A stretch of 64,000 nt of DNA from Tubulanus polymorphus. Its lineage: Eukaryota; Nemertea; Palaeonemertea; Tubulaniformes; Tubulanidae. This document shows, in pieces, positions 38,546 to 50,135 of this stretch (its first letter is position 1; the number at the start of each line of letters is the position of its first letter). A program made the translations under genes and the position numbers. A model generated the notes under the pieces. The model saw only the letters and a program-made list of their open reading frames with translations, ran no database searches and was not told the origin of the DNA. The stretch is taken from positions 27,062,001 through 27,126,000 of the forward strand of contig NC_134025.1 of NCBI RefSeq assembly GCF_964204645.1, read 5' to 3'.

Positions 38546-39745
38546 CTATAGCGATGTCGATTTTTCGTCGCTCACCAGAAGGTTAGTTATTTCGCAGTTT
38601 TTATGCGAAATACTCGTCCGTTGTATGCGATTTTTCGTTTCCGTCGACAGACTAGACTTACGACTCGAGTTGAAACCTGAATTATAACTGGAGTCTTTTT
38701 TATAGACACGGCATTCAGTCGCGGCGTACGTGGAGTCCGTGTTGCCTAGTAATGAATCACTCGGACGCAACGGATGTGAATTACATTTAAGTACACGTCT
38801 AAGTAGTTTACGGAACTTCTTTCCTTTGAGACAATATATGAAGAAGTTGATGGAGCTGTTGCATGCGAACAATACTTCCGTGATGATTTTGAAAATTTTT
38901 ATCGGCATTTCGGCTTCGTCTGATAGTTTCTTACCGCTGTAGACGATAATTAGTATCGAATAGACAAACGCGGGCAGTTCGCACAATATGAAACACGTGA
39001 TTACGGCTATTAGAATTTGCGTGATGTTCTGCGTGTTGCTGTGAGTTTGACTGACTATATGAGTCGAAGCCGACGATATAGCCGCCCGTCTACGATCGGC
39101 TCGTTTAATATTCGAAATCAGGATGAGATTGCTGATCATCAACGCCAACAACGGCACGATGAAATAGACAACGATATAAAGTCCGACCATGTAGACCATG
39201 ACGTAGGTAGAGTTGCGATAACTCGTGTAATCCGATTTGATGAATCGAGGTAGATTGTACAGCACGCTGGCGACGACCATCGCTGAAAAAACAATCTTAG
39301 TTCGCCGAATCGTGGCCCAGACATTGGCTTGTAACGGCAAACAGACGGCGATGCATCTGTCCACAGCAATAATGACGATTGTGTAGACTGCGGTGAATTT
39401 AGTAATCCAAAACAAATTGTTCACATAAGTCGATGTCGGGTCTCGAATACTGTTGTATTGCAGTAGGTACCCGAGGGATTGGTAACAGAAATAATTAATC
39501 AGAAATAAGCTGTCCACCGCTGAGAGCGCCAACAGTAGGAAATTTGTGGACGTTTTGCTGCCCTCTTTCCACCAGACAATGAACGATAATAAATTTCCGA
39601 TAACCCCGATTAAACAAACTAACGGCAAAACTGAACACATTACGTAAAATCGAACAACTTTGTACGTTTTGATAGCAGTAGGTGGCGCTGTAGTAGTTAT
39701 ATTCCATTGTTCTATAGCTTCTATAGTTGTGTTTGTGTAATCCAT
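38546..39745 (-). CDS. FMRFamide-receptor-like GPCR (receptor B), paralogue of receptor A
   Basis: A 399-residue seven-helix receptor closely similar to the gene 7 kb away on the same strand. Shared stretches include LPLVCLIG, KTSTNFLLLALSAVD, NNLFWITKF, IIAVDRCIAVCLPL and PLLALMISNLILISNI. N-glycosylation sites are N5 and N15. Motifs are GN (50-51), D78 in helix 2, DRC (129-131), YNLPRF (163-168), CELP in helix 6 and NSSINFFIY (about 296-304). It lacks the usual helix 3 and loop 2 disulphide cysteines. It differs mainly in a longer C-tail (about 90 residues against about 38) rich in Ser/Thr and basic residues, a plausible arrestin/kinase region, and ends TSL, a possible PDZ ligand. A likely 5'-UTR acceptor lies 33 bases before the ATG. 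Ligand unknown; a neuropeptide is inferred from the family. Confidence 0.9.
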   Translation of the reverse strand: MDYTNTTIEAIEQWNITTTAPPTAIKTYKVVRFYVMCSVLPLVCLIGVIGNLLSFIVWWKEGSKTSTNFLLLALSAVDSLFLINYFCYQSLGYLLQYNSIRDPTSTYVNNLFWITKFTAVYTIVIIAVDRCIAVCLPLQANVWATIRRTKIVFSAMVVASVLYNLPRFIKSDYTSYRNSTYVMVYMVGLYIVVYFIVPLLALMISNLILISNIKRADRRRAAISSASTHIVSQTHSNTQNITQILIAVITCFILCELPAFVYSILIIVYSGKKLSDEAEMPIKIFKIITEVLFACNSSINFFIYCLKGKKFRKLLRRVLKCNSHPLRPSDSLLGNTDSTYAATECRVYKKDSSYNSGFNSSRKSSLSTETKNRIQRTSISHKNCEITNLLVSDEKSTSL

Positions 39746-39778
39746 TGTAAATCCTCAGGATGTGTGCGCGCGTATCTT

Positions 39779-39780
39779 CT
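39779..39780 (-). other. Likely 5'-UTR splice acceptor of receptor B
   Basis: On the minus strand TCTGTCTTTTCAG precedes 33 untranslated bases and the ATG. The pyrimidine tract is good. With receptor A it indicates a shared gene structure: an upstream non-coding exon and one coding exon. Confidence 0.55.
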
Positions 39781-40976
39781 GAAAAGACAGACAAATATAT
39801 CACTTAAATGATTAGGAATTATTGTTAAATCTATGAAATCGATCTGAATGCTTTTACTTCCTACTCGCTTTATCAGCAATACTGAAATTGGTTCCTAATG
39901 TTTATATTGAAATGATTATTTGTCAGTTGTGATTTCTTGGTGCACAACGAATATGTAGAAATTCAATAAATTCTCATCATTTGAGTATGAACATACAGAC
40001 ATTATGATTCTTATATAATGAGAATTCATTTTGTAATGATAAATTTTCTTCTCGTTAAGGTACGCTCAAATGTGAGCATTGCGTCTTAGTTAACTTATGA
40101 AACTTGTAGCGTGTGATAGTGTGATAGTGTTTAACTCATCGGGGAGCCGTTTTCAATTTACTTTATTCAGGGTTTGAGACGATTATATGACACAGAAAAG
40201 ACGTTAGAAAAATTGAGGTAGCTTCATTAATGAATCCTTAATAGATTTACTACATTACTTTTGATATAATTTTCTGGAAGCATTTACAACGTGTTTATAA
40301 CTTCATCAATTTTATGAATTGTTCCATTATGGAAGTCTACGCGTAGGTTTCAACATAATTTTCTCATTAAGTTTATGCATCCGATCCCTCATAAAGCGAT
40401 GTGTCACTTTAAAAAAAGATTTCATTGCAAACTATGGTTTATGTTGTAAATGATCATAAAAGATAACATTTGGCGGTTTTGAATTTGTAATTTAATTGAT
40501 TTGCTCTGGTATTAAATTCCGTGATGCTATTAACAGGTATTTGCATATAAATGTTTTATTCAAAGGATGACATTTTTGTTGTTTTGTTTATTAGTTGATA
40601 ACATATATTAAGTATTAGATATTCTGTTCTAGAATAGGTAACATAATAAAAAGTTAGAATATATTGAATATATTGTTAAGTACAGAATCTGCCATTTTTA
40701 GACAGGGCTTTGAAATGTGCTTTGTAATTCAAATAGATTGTGTTTAGTGCTGTATGCATATAGCGAAATAGCTTCATCTGAAAATGGCAGATTTCTTACC
40801 ACGTTATGTATTCGATTCTGTCACTGCTGTCAACTAATGAAACTCTATGTTCACGGCATGTTCAGGATAAATTGAATATGAAACATGCTAACTGAAGTTA
40901 AAAGATGTCTTATTTCACTCATGAAACTAATCAGTATCGCTTACAATCCACTTATCCACACAAATACATTACAATG

Positions 40977-41000
40977 CTCTCTCTCTCTCTCTCTCTCTCC
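40977..41000. repeat. (CT)n microsatellite
   Basis: About eleven consecutive CT dinucleotides in intergenic sequence. Confidence 0.9.
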
Positions 41001-41174
41001 CGTGACTAGTTGGCTAAAGCTGCGATAGCTTGTCACAGTGTGTACCTTTTTCGAAAAGGTAACAGCCCAGTGGGGTAGGATGACATCAGCTGATACTGTG
41101 ATTCACAAAGGATATGTATTCACCATGTTACATTGGCATATGGTATATAGAACTGATCATGAACTTCATGAACA

Positions 41175-41365
41175 GACCAAATGTTCACATCGGCAAAAAA
41201 AGTCTGCGTTATGCTGATCTGGTCCATTGGAGAAAGGACTAATTTAGACTGACTAAAAAGACTGATCAGGCTCCGTTGTCAATTTAAGAATGATATGATC
41301 TGATTTGAATTGGTTCGTTCCAGGTACACGCCAAATTGGAACAGAATAACTAACATCGGCGTGAA
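41175..41365. mobile_element. TA-flanked MITE family, possible copy 5 (degenerate)
   Basis: It contains GACCAAATGTTCACATCGG, TCTGGTCCATTGG and TTGGTTCGTTCCAGG, resembling internal words of the other copies. No clear terminal repeat is visible, so both the boundaries and the assignment are tentative. Confidence 0.3.
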
Positions 41366-44300
41366 AGTGGCTTTCATATCAAACGTAACCACTTGATGAT
41401 CATCCACATTATTGACAATGCTTTAATGTAGACTTTAGTTCTAACTGAAACTTCAGGGACTATATATTGCTGCATCCAGATATTTTGCATATGTCTAATA
41501 CATCTCGAGTGAACCCAGATTTTGAAGGAAAGATTTTCTACTTATTCCAGAATGCAATCGATATTTTTTTTGTTTCTTGATAATGCAGCTCAAGTCGAGG
41601 AGCAGCTGGTGTAACACAAAACATTTCCACTGTTTTCTGGAATAAAACCCGCTTCAACATTTAATACTGAGTTGCAATTCTACTGTGAAGCCACATATGC
41701 GTGAGCTGTTGAGTGGCCAGTACTCATCCAGACTGGTCCCTGAAGTGAATATTGAATGTTTTGAATGTTTCGGTAAACATTGGACTCAATATTTGTTCAA
41801 ATATCCGTTATGTAAACAGTTAGTGTCACTCGTTTGTTCTCCAATTTCTTCTATCGATTGCTACAAAAAACCAGACATTCTTAACGAATATCATACCTGT
41901 TTCATCAATTAACACGTGCATAACAAAACGAACGTCATATCTTTGTAGCGTGCTGTGCTAGTAATTTATGACTATGCGGTATTAGTTGTTAAATGGGAAT
42001 TATGATTTACTCAATATTTCTCGCTGCGAAAATCCTTCGCTCAAATCAAGCAGTGGTTTTTATTGTGAAAGACTTTTTTCTTCTGTGTGGCATTTCGGTT
42101 TTGATTTCCCCGCGCAGGGCAAAAACGAGACACGTCAAAAAACCTTTTTCCTTGCCATGTGCATTTGGCTTTAGAGAATGATGGAATTATCTACCTTGCT
42201 CGTTCTCTCTAAATCTCTTTTCATCGTAATCTCCTCTTTCTATAAACGAGTGTCTGAATGAATGTAAAGTAATAGTTGCGCAACTGGACAGAATTACTCT
42301 AGTTGAATTTACTATGCATGCGTGTATGGTGTGGGAGAAGACAAATATATCGGCAAGTCCTTAAAAAGGATTCACCAAAAGGTTTTGGCTGCCAAATCAT
42401 TTTCATCTTTGATCGCAGCTTTAGAGACCTTGTTATAGTATATGGAATTATGTAGAAAGGTTTAACAACTGGATGTAAAAGAGGCTTAAATCGTTTTGAA
42501 TTTATTTAGAAATTTTGAGTTTGAACTGAATTTGAACTTTTTGAAAAAACGCTTCTCAATTGGGAGAATTCTATCGATTTAAATGCAAATCTATGTAGTA
42601 ATAATGCCTTCATAGTATTTCAGTGCAGTTCATCGAGTATGATGGCTCTGTTATCCATTTTAACTCATGCTTCCATCTATTGCATATTACAACTACAACT
42701 GCTTAAAAAATATTTTCACATACCCTAGTACACTGTGCAGAGAAAAAGCGATTTTATTGGGCTAGTTGTTTCTTTTTGTATGGGACGATATGTATTTTGT
42801 ATGGAGGTACTGTCTTCAATTCCTATGGCTTCAGGCGTCATTCTTTCAGTAGTTATAATCAAGCGACAGGTTTTATAATAAAGCCTTTGAAGTGGATACA
42901 TATGTTTAAATATACATGCTGCTATTTCAAGTATTTGCGTTTCTTCAGCCCTTATTCAGTGCATTTCTAATAAAATCAAACACTTTACATCAAACCGGTA
43001 CATCACACTCGATAAATTGTATAAAGGTATGAATGCCGAGCGCAATATTCATAGCCAGCAATCATTCTCAGCTAATTAAACGAACAACGTTGGTAATAAA
43101 ACATCGGTAAAAATCTTTGCTTTCATTAAATTCAAAACATTGTACGGGTTTCATTTCAACTTCGAATCAATTTTCTATCCGTCAATGCTTCAATCGTAAA
43201 TCACTTTGAAATCGCTACTTACCCCTGATTGAGTGAATTGCCAATTAAAAATTCCAATTATCTATATCCGCGAATGCGCCGATTAGTAAATCCTTCGATT
43301 ATTCGATGGTTATTAATGTGCGGAATTAGTTCAATCTTTGCGTCGTCGGTTGCTGCACCAGTTTAAAGGTTTATTAATGACACACGCGGCAACTCGGGCT
43401 GCATGAAAAGTTGTCGGCAGTATTGACAACAAGTTGTCTGTGATTGGATTGTGATATAACTAACGTCATCACACTGTGTATGATTTCCCCCCTCAGTACT
43501 GGATCGTTTATCACCCGCTACTGAACATTATTGAGCTTTGGCTTGTAATCATACTAACTTATGCACCTGGTTAAGTAGGCTCTAGTCGAGACCACCTGTT
43601 TTTGCGCAAATCGTCGGCAAATAGCTTGTCATAAATTGCTAAATGCGGTTTTGAAATCCTCTGTCTGTATTGAACAATATCGAATTATTGATATCTACTT
43701 TTAATGTTTCACTGGTGTTAGTCGTCATGAAATACACCAGCGATAGATTGATTGAATTACCTATATTAGTGTATACAAATTGAGTTAACTGCATGGATTA
43801 TTTATTTGTACTTGTATATTTACTAGTGGTATCTGCCATTCTGCCATTTTGATAGATGACTGTTAAATCTCTGGTTGTTTGTTGACTAATAATTTGCCCG
43901 TAAGTAATTTGCCACTAATTTCAATCAGGCTTCAGAAATCATTGCGCTTGACAAATACAATTATCAAATGTTCAAGCCTAATCATTAACATTAAGACCAG
44001 CTTGGAAAGCAGATGCATATGTATATAACTTAATAAGCATGCACTCACTAGATTGGTACCAGAGGCCATTATGGAAGTAATTCTATTCACACCTGATCAC
44101 CATCTTCATCCACCTGCCCGAGAAATTAACATTCACCCACTCTTTGTGAAATAAGATTGTTAGCATCTCGTTGTTCTTTGCGAAGGAAACTTCCGATGAC
44201 ATCGATGTACAATGCTGCTATCTCTGATGAACTTGTGGCCGACTGCGAATTAGCAGATGGAATACCGTAAATTGGTTATTTCGGGTATAGACATGTGACT

Positions 44301-45703
44301 TGATTTGTATGCGCTGGACATGGTTTTCGTATAGGCTAATTTCATTAAGGGTAGAAATGCTAAGAGCGTCTCACCTGCACGTACATACTAAACAAGTTGA
44401 TCACACTGAGACTATTTGATTGAATTGATTCACTCAACCATGTGTGTGTAATACGCACGAAGTTTTTACAGTACTGACCTCAGTACGATGCAAATCATTA
44501 CGCTTACAGCTGGAAATAAACAAGATAAGATCCATTTTGGATCAAATATTCTTGACTCTAAACCCCAATTTCAAATGTTATGGGACTTACCGATGATTTA
44601 CTTCGAGGGCAGAGGTGTTTCTAATGTATATCATAATCATCCGTCTCATTTGTTTGAATTTGCCAAGTGTTGAGTAAACATGCAATAATTTATTCAAGCA
44701 TCACCTGTTTTTTTTAGATGATATGATTTGTTCAGAAAATAATGGCTCAATGAGGTATCATTGTATGGAGTTAATCCTAGTAGATCCATACACCTGCTCC
44801 TAGTCAACATAGCCAATCCAGGGACTATGCATACATATAACCCTCAACAGACCCGGGACTAATCCTTTATCACCTCGACTTTTTCCAAAGTGCTCACGAC
44901 ATCAGAATAATTTTGAATTCATTTTCAAGTAAACCACTATTTTTGATGTTGAATTACTCTCAATTTTGGTGTAAATTACTACGATCAAAAATGTCAGCTA
45001 CCCAGGTCTGCCTGGAGTACTGAGTGATGGAATGCTGGACGAGCTATTTGAAAAAGGCTTTTAGTTTGGTCTCGAAAATTTTATATCTTATTGATTTATC
45101 GATAAGAAATGATTGAAGCTGGAAATAGCAATTGATTTTGATCGCATTATCAATGAATTTCCTGCTTGATCAATCGAGAACCTTCTACGATTCATCGTAT
45201 TTTCAATCTAACAGGGTCAATAGTAATTTGCTAAGCTGAATCTATCTTTAAGTGAAATCAAACTAACCAGTAGAATTATTCAACGAGAAATAATACCTTG
45301 CGAAAAATAGATAATTTAATTAAAATTGAAATCTTAATGTCGTTATCATTATTGCCAGTACTTTCACTTCCAATTCTAATAACTTTTCCCTTGTCATTTT
45401 TTCCGGGCCACTTTTTCCTACATCATTGTACTACCTACAAAAAAGACGCAACATTGTCCTGAGAATTCCCGATATAGGGAAATTGCTGCAGTTGTTTGAG
45501 AAGTGAACTAACTGATTTCCTCGGGTTATAAGAGTTGTTTTTGGTGGTTATACGATTGATCTTTTCCAGTGACATGACACATCAATAACCTACAGAATCG
45601 ACTTATTTTAGTTTCTATCTCAATTGTATGTTACATAAAACCAAACTATCTGATATTCACTGGGTTTTTTCTCTCTGAGACTGAAAATTGTGATGCCTGT
45701 TAA

Positions 45704-46022
45704 TAGCCACAATCGCATAAGCGTTTTTACCCTGGCTAACTATTCGCACTGGTGCTTAATTGGTCCGAGCCTGTTTAACATGCGCCAAACTTGTCCTGAC
45801 TGAAAACATCCGACCATCCAACCAGGCGCGGGTTCAATCAAATTATTTCGTGTGAATGATAATTGATGAGTCACCTCGCTTGTCACAGCATCTTTTTGAT
45901 ATCATTTTAGTATCTAATGAGTAATTTACAAGGGAACAAACTCTTTGATAACACCCTGGCCAAATTTGATTCAGGTCTGGGCCTGTTTGACTCGGGCTAA
46001 ATGTCCTATGCGTGATCGCGGG
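45704..46022. mobile_element. TA-flanked MITE family, copy 6
   Basis: It starts TAGCCACAATCGCATAAGCG and ends ATGCGTGATCGCGGG, an imperfect inverted repeat. Internal CTGGCCAAATTTGATTCAGG and TTAATTGGTCC words match copies 2 and 7. Confidence 0.55.
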
Positions 46023-49000
46023 ATTGAATTGAAATACAGGCTAGCGGTGAAATAGTGAAGAGCAATTTCATGTATCTTACTGATTGATGTCTGATCAGCT
46101 GTAGATTTCATTCTGTGCATCAATCGTCACATGCAGGCAGCTGGTTCCATACAAAAAAATACTTTATTATTTAAGTCGGTTTAAAAAATGGAGTCTCTAT
46201 TGTTCTTGCTGATTCAGATAACAGTGGATGTATAAACTGGTTTATACCTCCTTGAGATAACCAACTCTGTCATTTTCAGCATGCAGGACAGTGACAGATC
46301 TATCATGGTGTATGGTATTGACATTTTATCGTAAAAAAAAAGTCCCAGTTGTTTTCTTTTCATCTCATGCTATGCCAGCCCTTTTAAAAGAGTAATCACT
46401 CAAAATCTTTTTAAATCAGATGCCTTGCGACTGTTAACAACTCGATGCAACATGATTTTCTGGCGTTCTAATGATCTATGCACCTTGCAAAGTCGCAATG
46501 AGTTGCACATGATTTACTTCCTACTACACATGTCAATGTCACTGTCACCCGCCATACACTGCTCTTATGACTGGTCCTTGCTGATGATCATATCATAGAT
46601 TTACAGTAACATCCAAAATCATCTAAAATTATGATTAGACACCCTGAATGTCAACCAGATCTCTGCGGTCAACTATCTCTGTATTATATTACTAGGACTG
46701 AATTTGAAACTGATTCTGAGAAACTTTGATGTATCTCTTTTTTCACTTTATCACTTACTATTCTTATTTCTATTCCGCTGTGGGCTGTACGCATAAATGA
46801 TTATTGTGAAAACTGTCAGAAAAAATCTAATATTGTTTATAGATTTGTGGCAGCTGTGGATTAAATAGCATACAAACATGAAAAGCTTTACAGCGAATTT
46901 CAATAGGGTAAAATTATTAGGTTTACATTGGACTATTGTTTTAATTCAATGCAGTAAATTTATTCAATTGATTGATATTTCAAATATTCTTTCCATGTCG
47001 TTTCAGGTAAGTTGCGGTTAACGTCATCTGATGGTATAAGGCTTTTTTCAGGTAACATACGAGCCTTCTTAAAATCTCCGGTAATACACAATAGTTAAGT
47101 GCATGGCAATTATCAGTTTTTGCGTGTAAAAAACTAAAAAGTCTAAAAATATCCCGGTAAATGTCATGAACAGGAGTATTCAATTGGCATTGCAATGAGA
47201 TATTTGAGTTCGTGTACTGGTTGATTAATGAGGCGTTCACTGGTTTAATGATACCTTTTTCCATCGTGATTTATTCCTCTTTTATGAGATTATCACACTT
47301 ATCATCGGCGGTGACATTTGTATTGAATATTATTTATCGGTCATTTTGTCGTAAAAAGGATGTGATATCCTCCCGTAGTTGTGGTACATCCGCGATAGGG
47401 GTAAATTAACAAAACCTTGGAATTAAGATCACTGCAATCACCCATAACATTTTATTTCTCTTCATGGGTTTGTTGCGCGTCTACCCCTCGGGGCTTGATT
47501 GATTTTGGCACTATCCTAGTATCCCGATGGTGCTAGATGTTTTGTTGGGATACTAAAGAAACTATCACGACAGGATACAAGAAACTTTTTATATCACCAT
47601 TGTAGATGTTCAATTTATTTCTTTCCCGTGTTTTCTTGATTAGAATCTTGAATCAAGGGCAAACCGGGTTACCACCAAACTTTGACACTGACAATTGAAG
47701 ATGCTGTATCTCACACGCCCTTACTCCGCCATTTTGTACTACAATTCGGTATCACTGCCTTTGACATTTACTTACAAGGCCAAGATGTCTTCTGATCTTA
47801 AGTGTGAAGGACTGAATTGCCAGACACTTTTATTTGCATAAAGTGTGGTGGAATCTGATCAACAGTCGGTGGTTGTAATGGATCAGTATTGCTGACACAG
47901 TTAATGGACTTCGTCGATTGTGAAAACCCGAGCTGTTTTCAGTTGATTTAAAACATTAGTCGAAGGTATAGCAACATTGACTGTACAATCAATTAAAGTG
48001 ACAGTATTCTCCTATATTGTGAAAGAATGAATTGGGTTTTTCATTCTCTAAATGTATCATATCACGACGAACATATGCACGTAATGTCACTTGACAATGG
48101 CAACAACTGTAGGTTTGACTTTCTACTCTTCTACTGATTTATCAGTGTTTGTCCTATTTCATTACATACGTGGCGTGGGCATTTTATCGGCAATTTTTTA
48201 ATGGAAAAAGAACAGATGCTCCCAATTGGGTTCCATCAATGTTTTATGTCTTGTTACGATTTGTAGTGACTGTTTACCCAGTTCATGAGGGAATCTAGTT
48301 CTTCAGAGTAATACATCGTCTGAATTGACACTACTATCTTTCTCTGTTGGTGTTAGTTCTCGCTGAGTATCATGGACATTTTGAGTGATATGTAGCATTC
48401 AATCTGTATCTGTATCTGTATATTACATCTAAACCTACCTATTTGAGGAAATTGTGTAGAAACGACTGCTGGAGCACATTACCATGAAATCCGACCACAA
48501 GAATGAAATTGAAGTTGATAATGATTGTATAGATGGAGCATCGATCCGAACGCATCATAGGAACTGCCATTTCAAGCTATACATGATAGTGAAGCTGGTC
48601 ATGTTCTACCATAGATGGAGTCTTCATACAACTTTGTTTTCTTTTTGATACCTTAAATGATTATGTGGCTTTCAAAAGTGCTTCTCCTAATCAATCAGTT
48701 TTCTTCTGAGTTTCCGAATCTTATGCGTTCTTCAGAAGAATGATATATCTATCATTCACAATTTTTCATGAATGCATGTGGATATAAATATGCCATTGAT
48801 GTCAAAATCCGTTGACGATCTTTCTTTCTTTTATTCACGACCGATATTTAGGTAACGCGGGAGAATGTGTGTGTATTTTTAGCGTGTCTGATGGCAATTA
48901 TTTATCACAGGATATTAATGCACGCAACTTATAAGGAAGCTGTGAGGATCCTGCCATTTACAGATTGATGTGAGTCTGATGTCTTCTGGCGGAAATGTTT

Positions 49001-49822
49001 TTAACGCTAATCAGCTTATTTTTGGCAATTCTTCTTAAAAGCGAACAACCTAACTGCGAAGACCTTGAACATCCTCTAAAACAATTAAGTTTGTAGATGA
49101 GTAGCTTTTACTCTCTTATATTCGTTGAGAGGACATATTCTGAAGTAGGACGATAGGATATTGATATGTAGATGATAATTCCGGATTTGAATCTGCATTA
49201 GCCGTCCATTGATCTAGAGATTATTATTGGTTTAAAAGAAAGCGTGCGCGTTCTGGCAAAATGCAGCGCTTATTTACATCATAAAACATCGATTGAAATT
49301 CTACGCTGAAATGTTCGCGAAACCCTAGGAAAATTCTTTTCTTTCATCGTTCGGTTTCTAAATTCAGAAGCCATGCTAGACAATCAAGCCAAAGGAATCT
49401 GTCTGGGGAAAACGCGAAGCTCAATCAATTTATCAGAGTGATTGGCTCAGCTGGCATATCTTCAGTTCTCGACATCAGTTTACCGACGTTTCTCTATGCT
49501 ACGTATATGTATAGTGTGATCTTCAATGCATCTATAATTCATAAACAGCGATGAAAATACTTATCCATACTTCATGAACATATTGATACTAAATCTACTG
49601 TATTTGATGAATATTTTTGTCCAGTCAATGCCACGAGCCGAGACAGTCGGTATTCACTCTGGTAATGGAAGCGTGTTTTTAATGATGACAATCAGTTGAG
49701 TAAATGATGAACAGCGCAAAATGTGACGTTTAGATTTATCATCATCTGGTCATATCGAGGGGGGATATATGATCAGTAATGCTGCCGGTGTAAATGTCAA
49801 AACAGACAGATGAATGAAATAT

Positions 49823-50135
49823 TACCACGATCACACAGAAACAGTTTGGCCCTGATCAAACTGGTCCTGATCAGAGCAGAGTCAAATTTGGCCTGCGTCT
49901 AATTAGAGAGCGTGTTCACATGTTAACTACTCACTTGATACTAAACAATGCTTAAGCTTAAACAAAGCGAAATCAAGTCACTTCTGGAATCAGTAAGCAT
50001 TCACATGCAATGATTTGACCCATGCTAAAATTAAGCACAGGCCTGGTGGTCCGATGTTTTTGGCTGACCAAATTTTGCCCAGGCCATGTTTAAATGGTTG
50101 GCCTGGACCAAAAAAGTCTGTGTAATAGCGGCTTA
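49823..50135. mobile_element. TA-flanked MITE family, copy 7 (both ends present)
   Basis: The left end TACCACGATCACACAG and the right end CTGTGTAATAGCGGCTTA are inverted counterparts. Internal blocks match copy 1 closely in order: CTAATTAGAGAGCGTGTTCAC, ACTCACTTGATACTAAACA, GTCACTTCTGGAATCAGT. This is one of the most complete copies, at about 313 bp, with no open frame. Confidence 0.65.
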
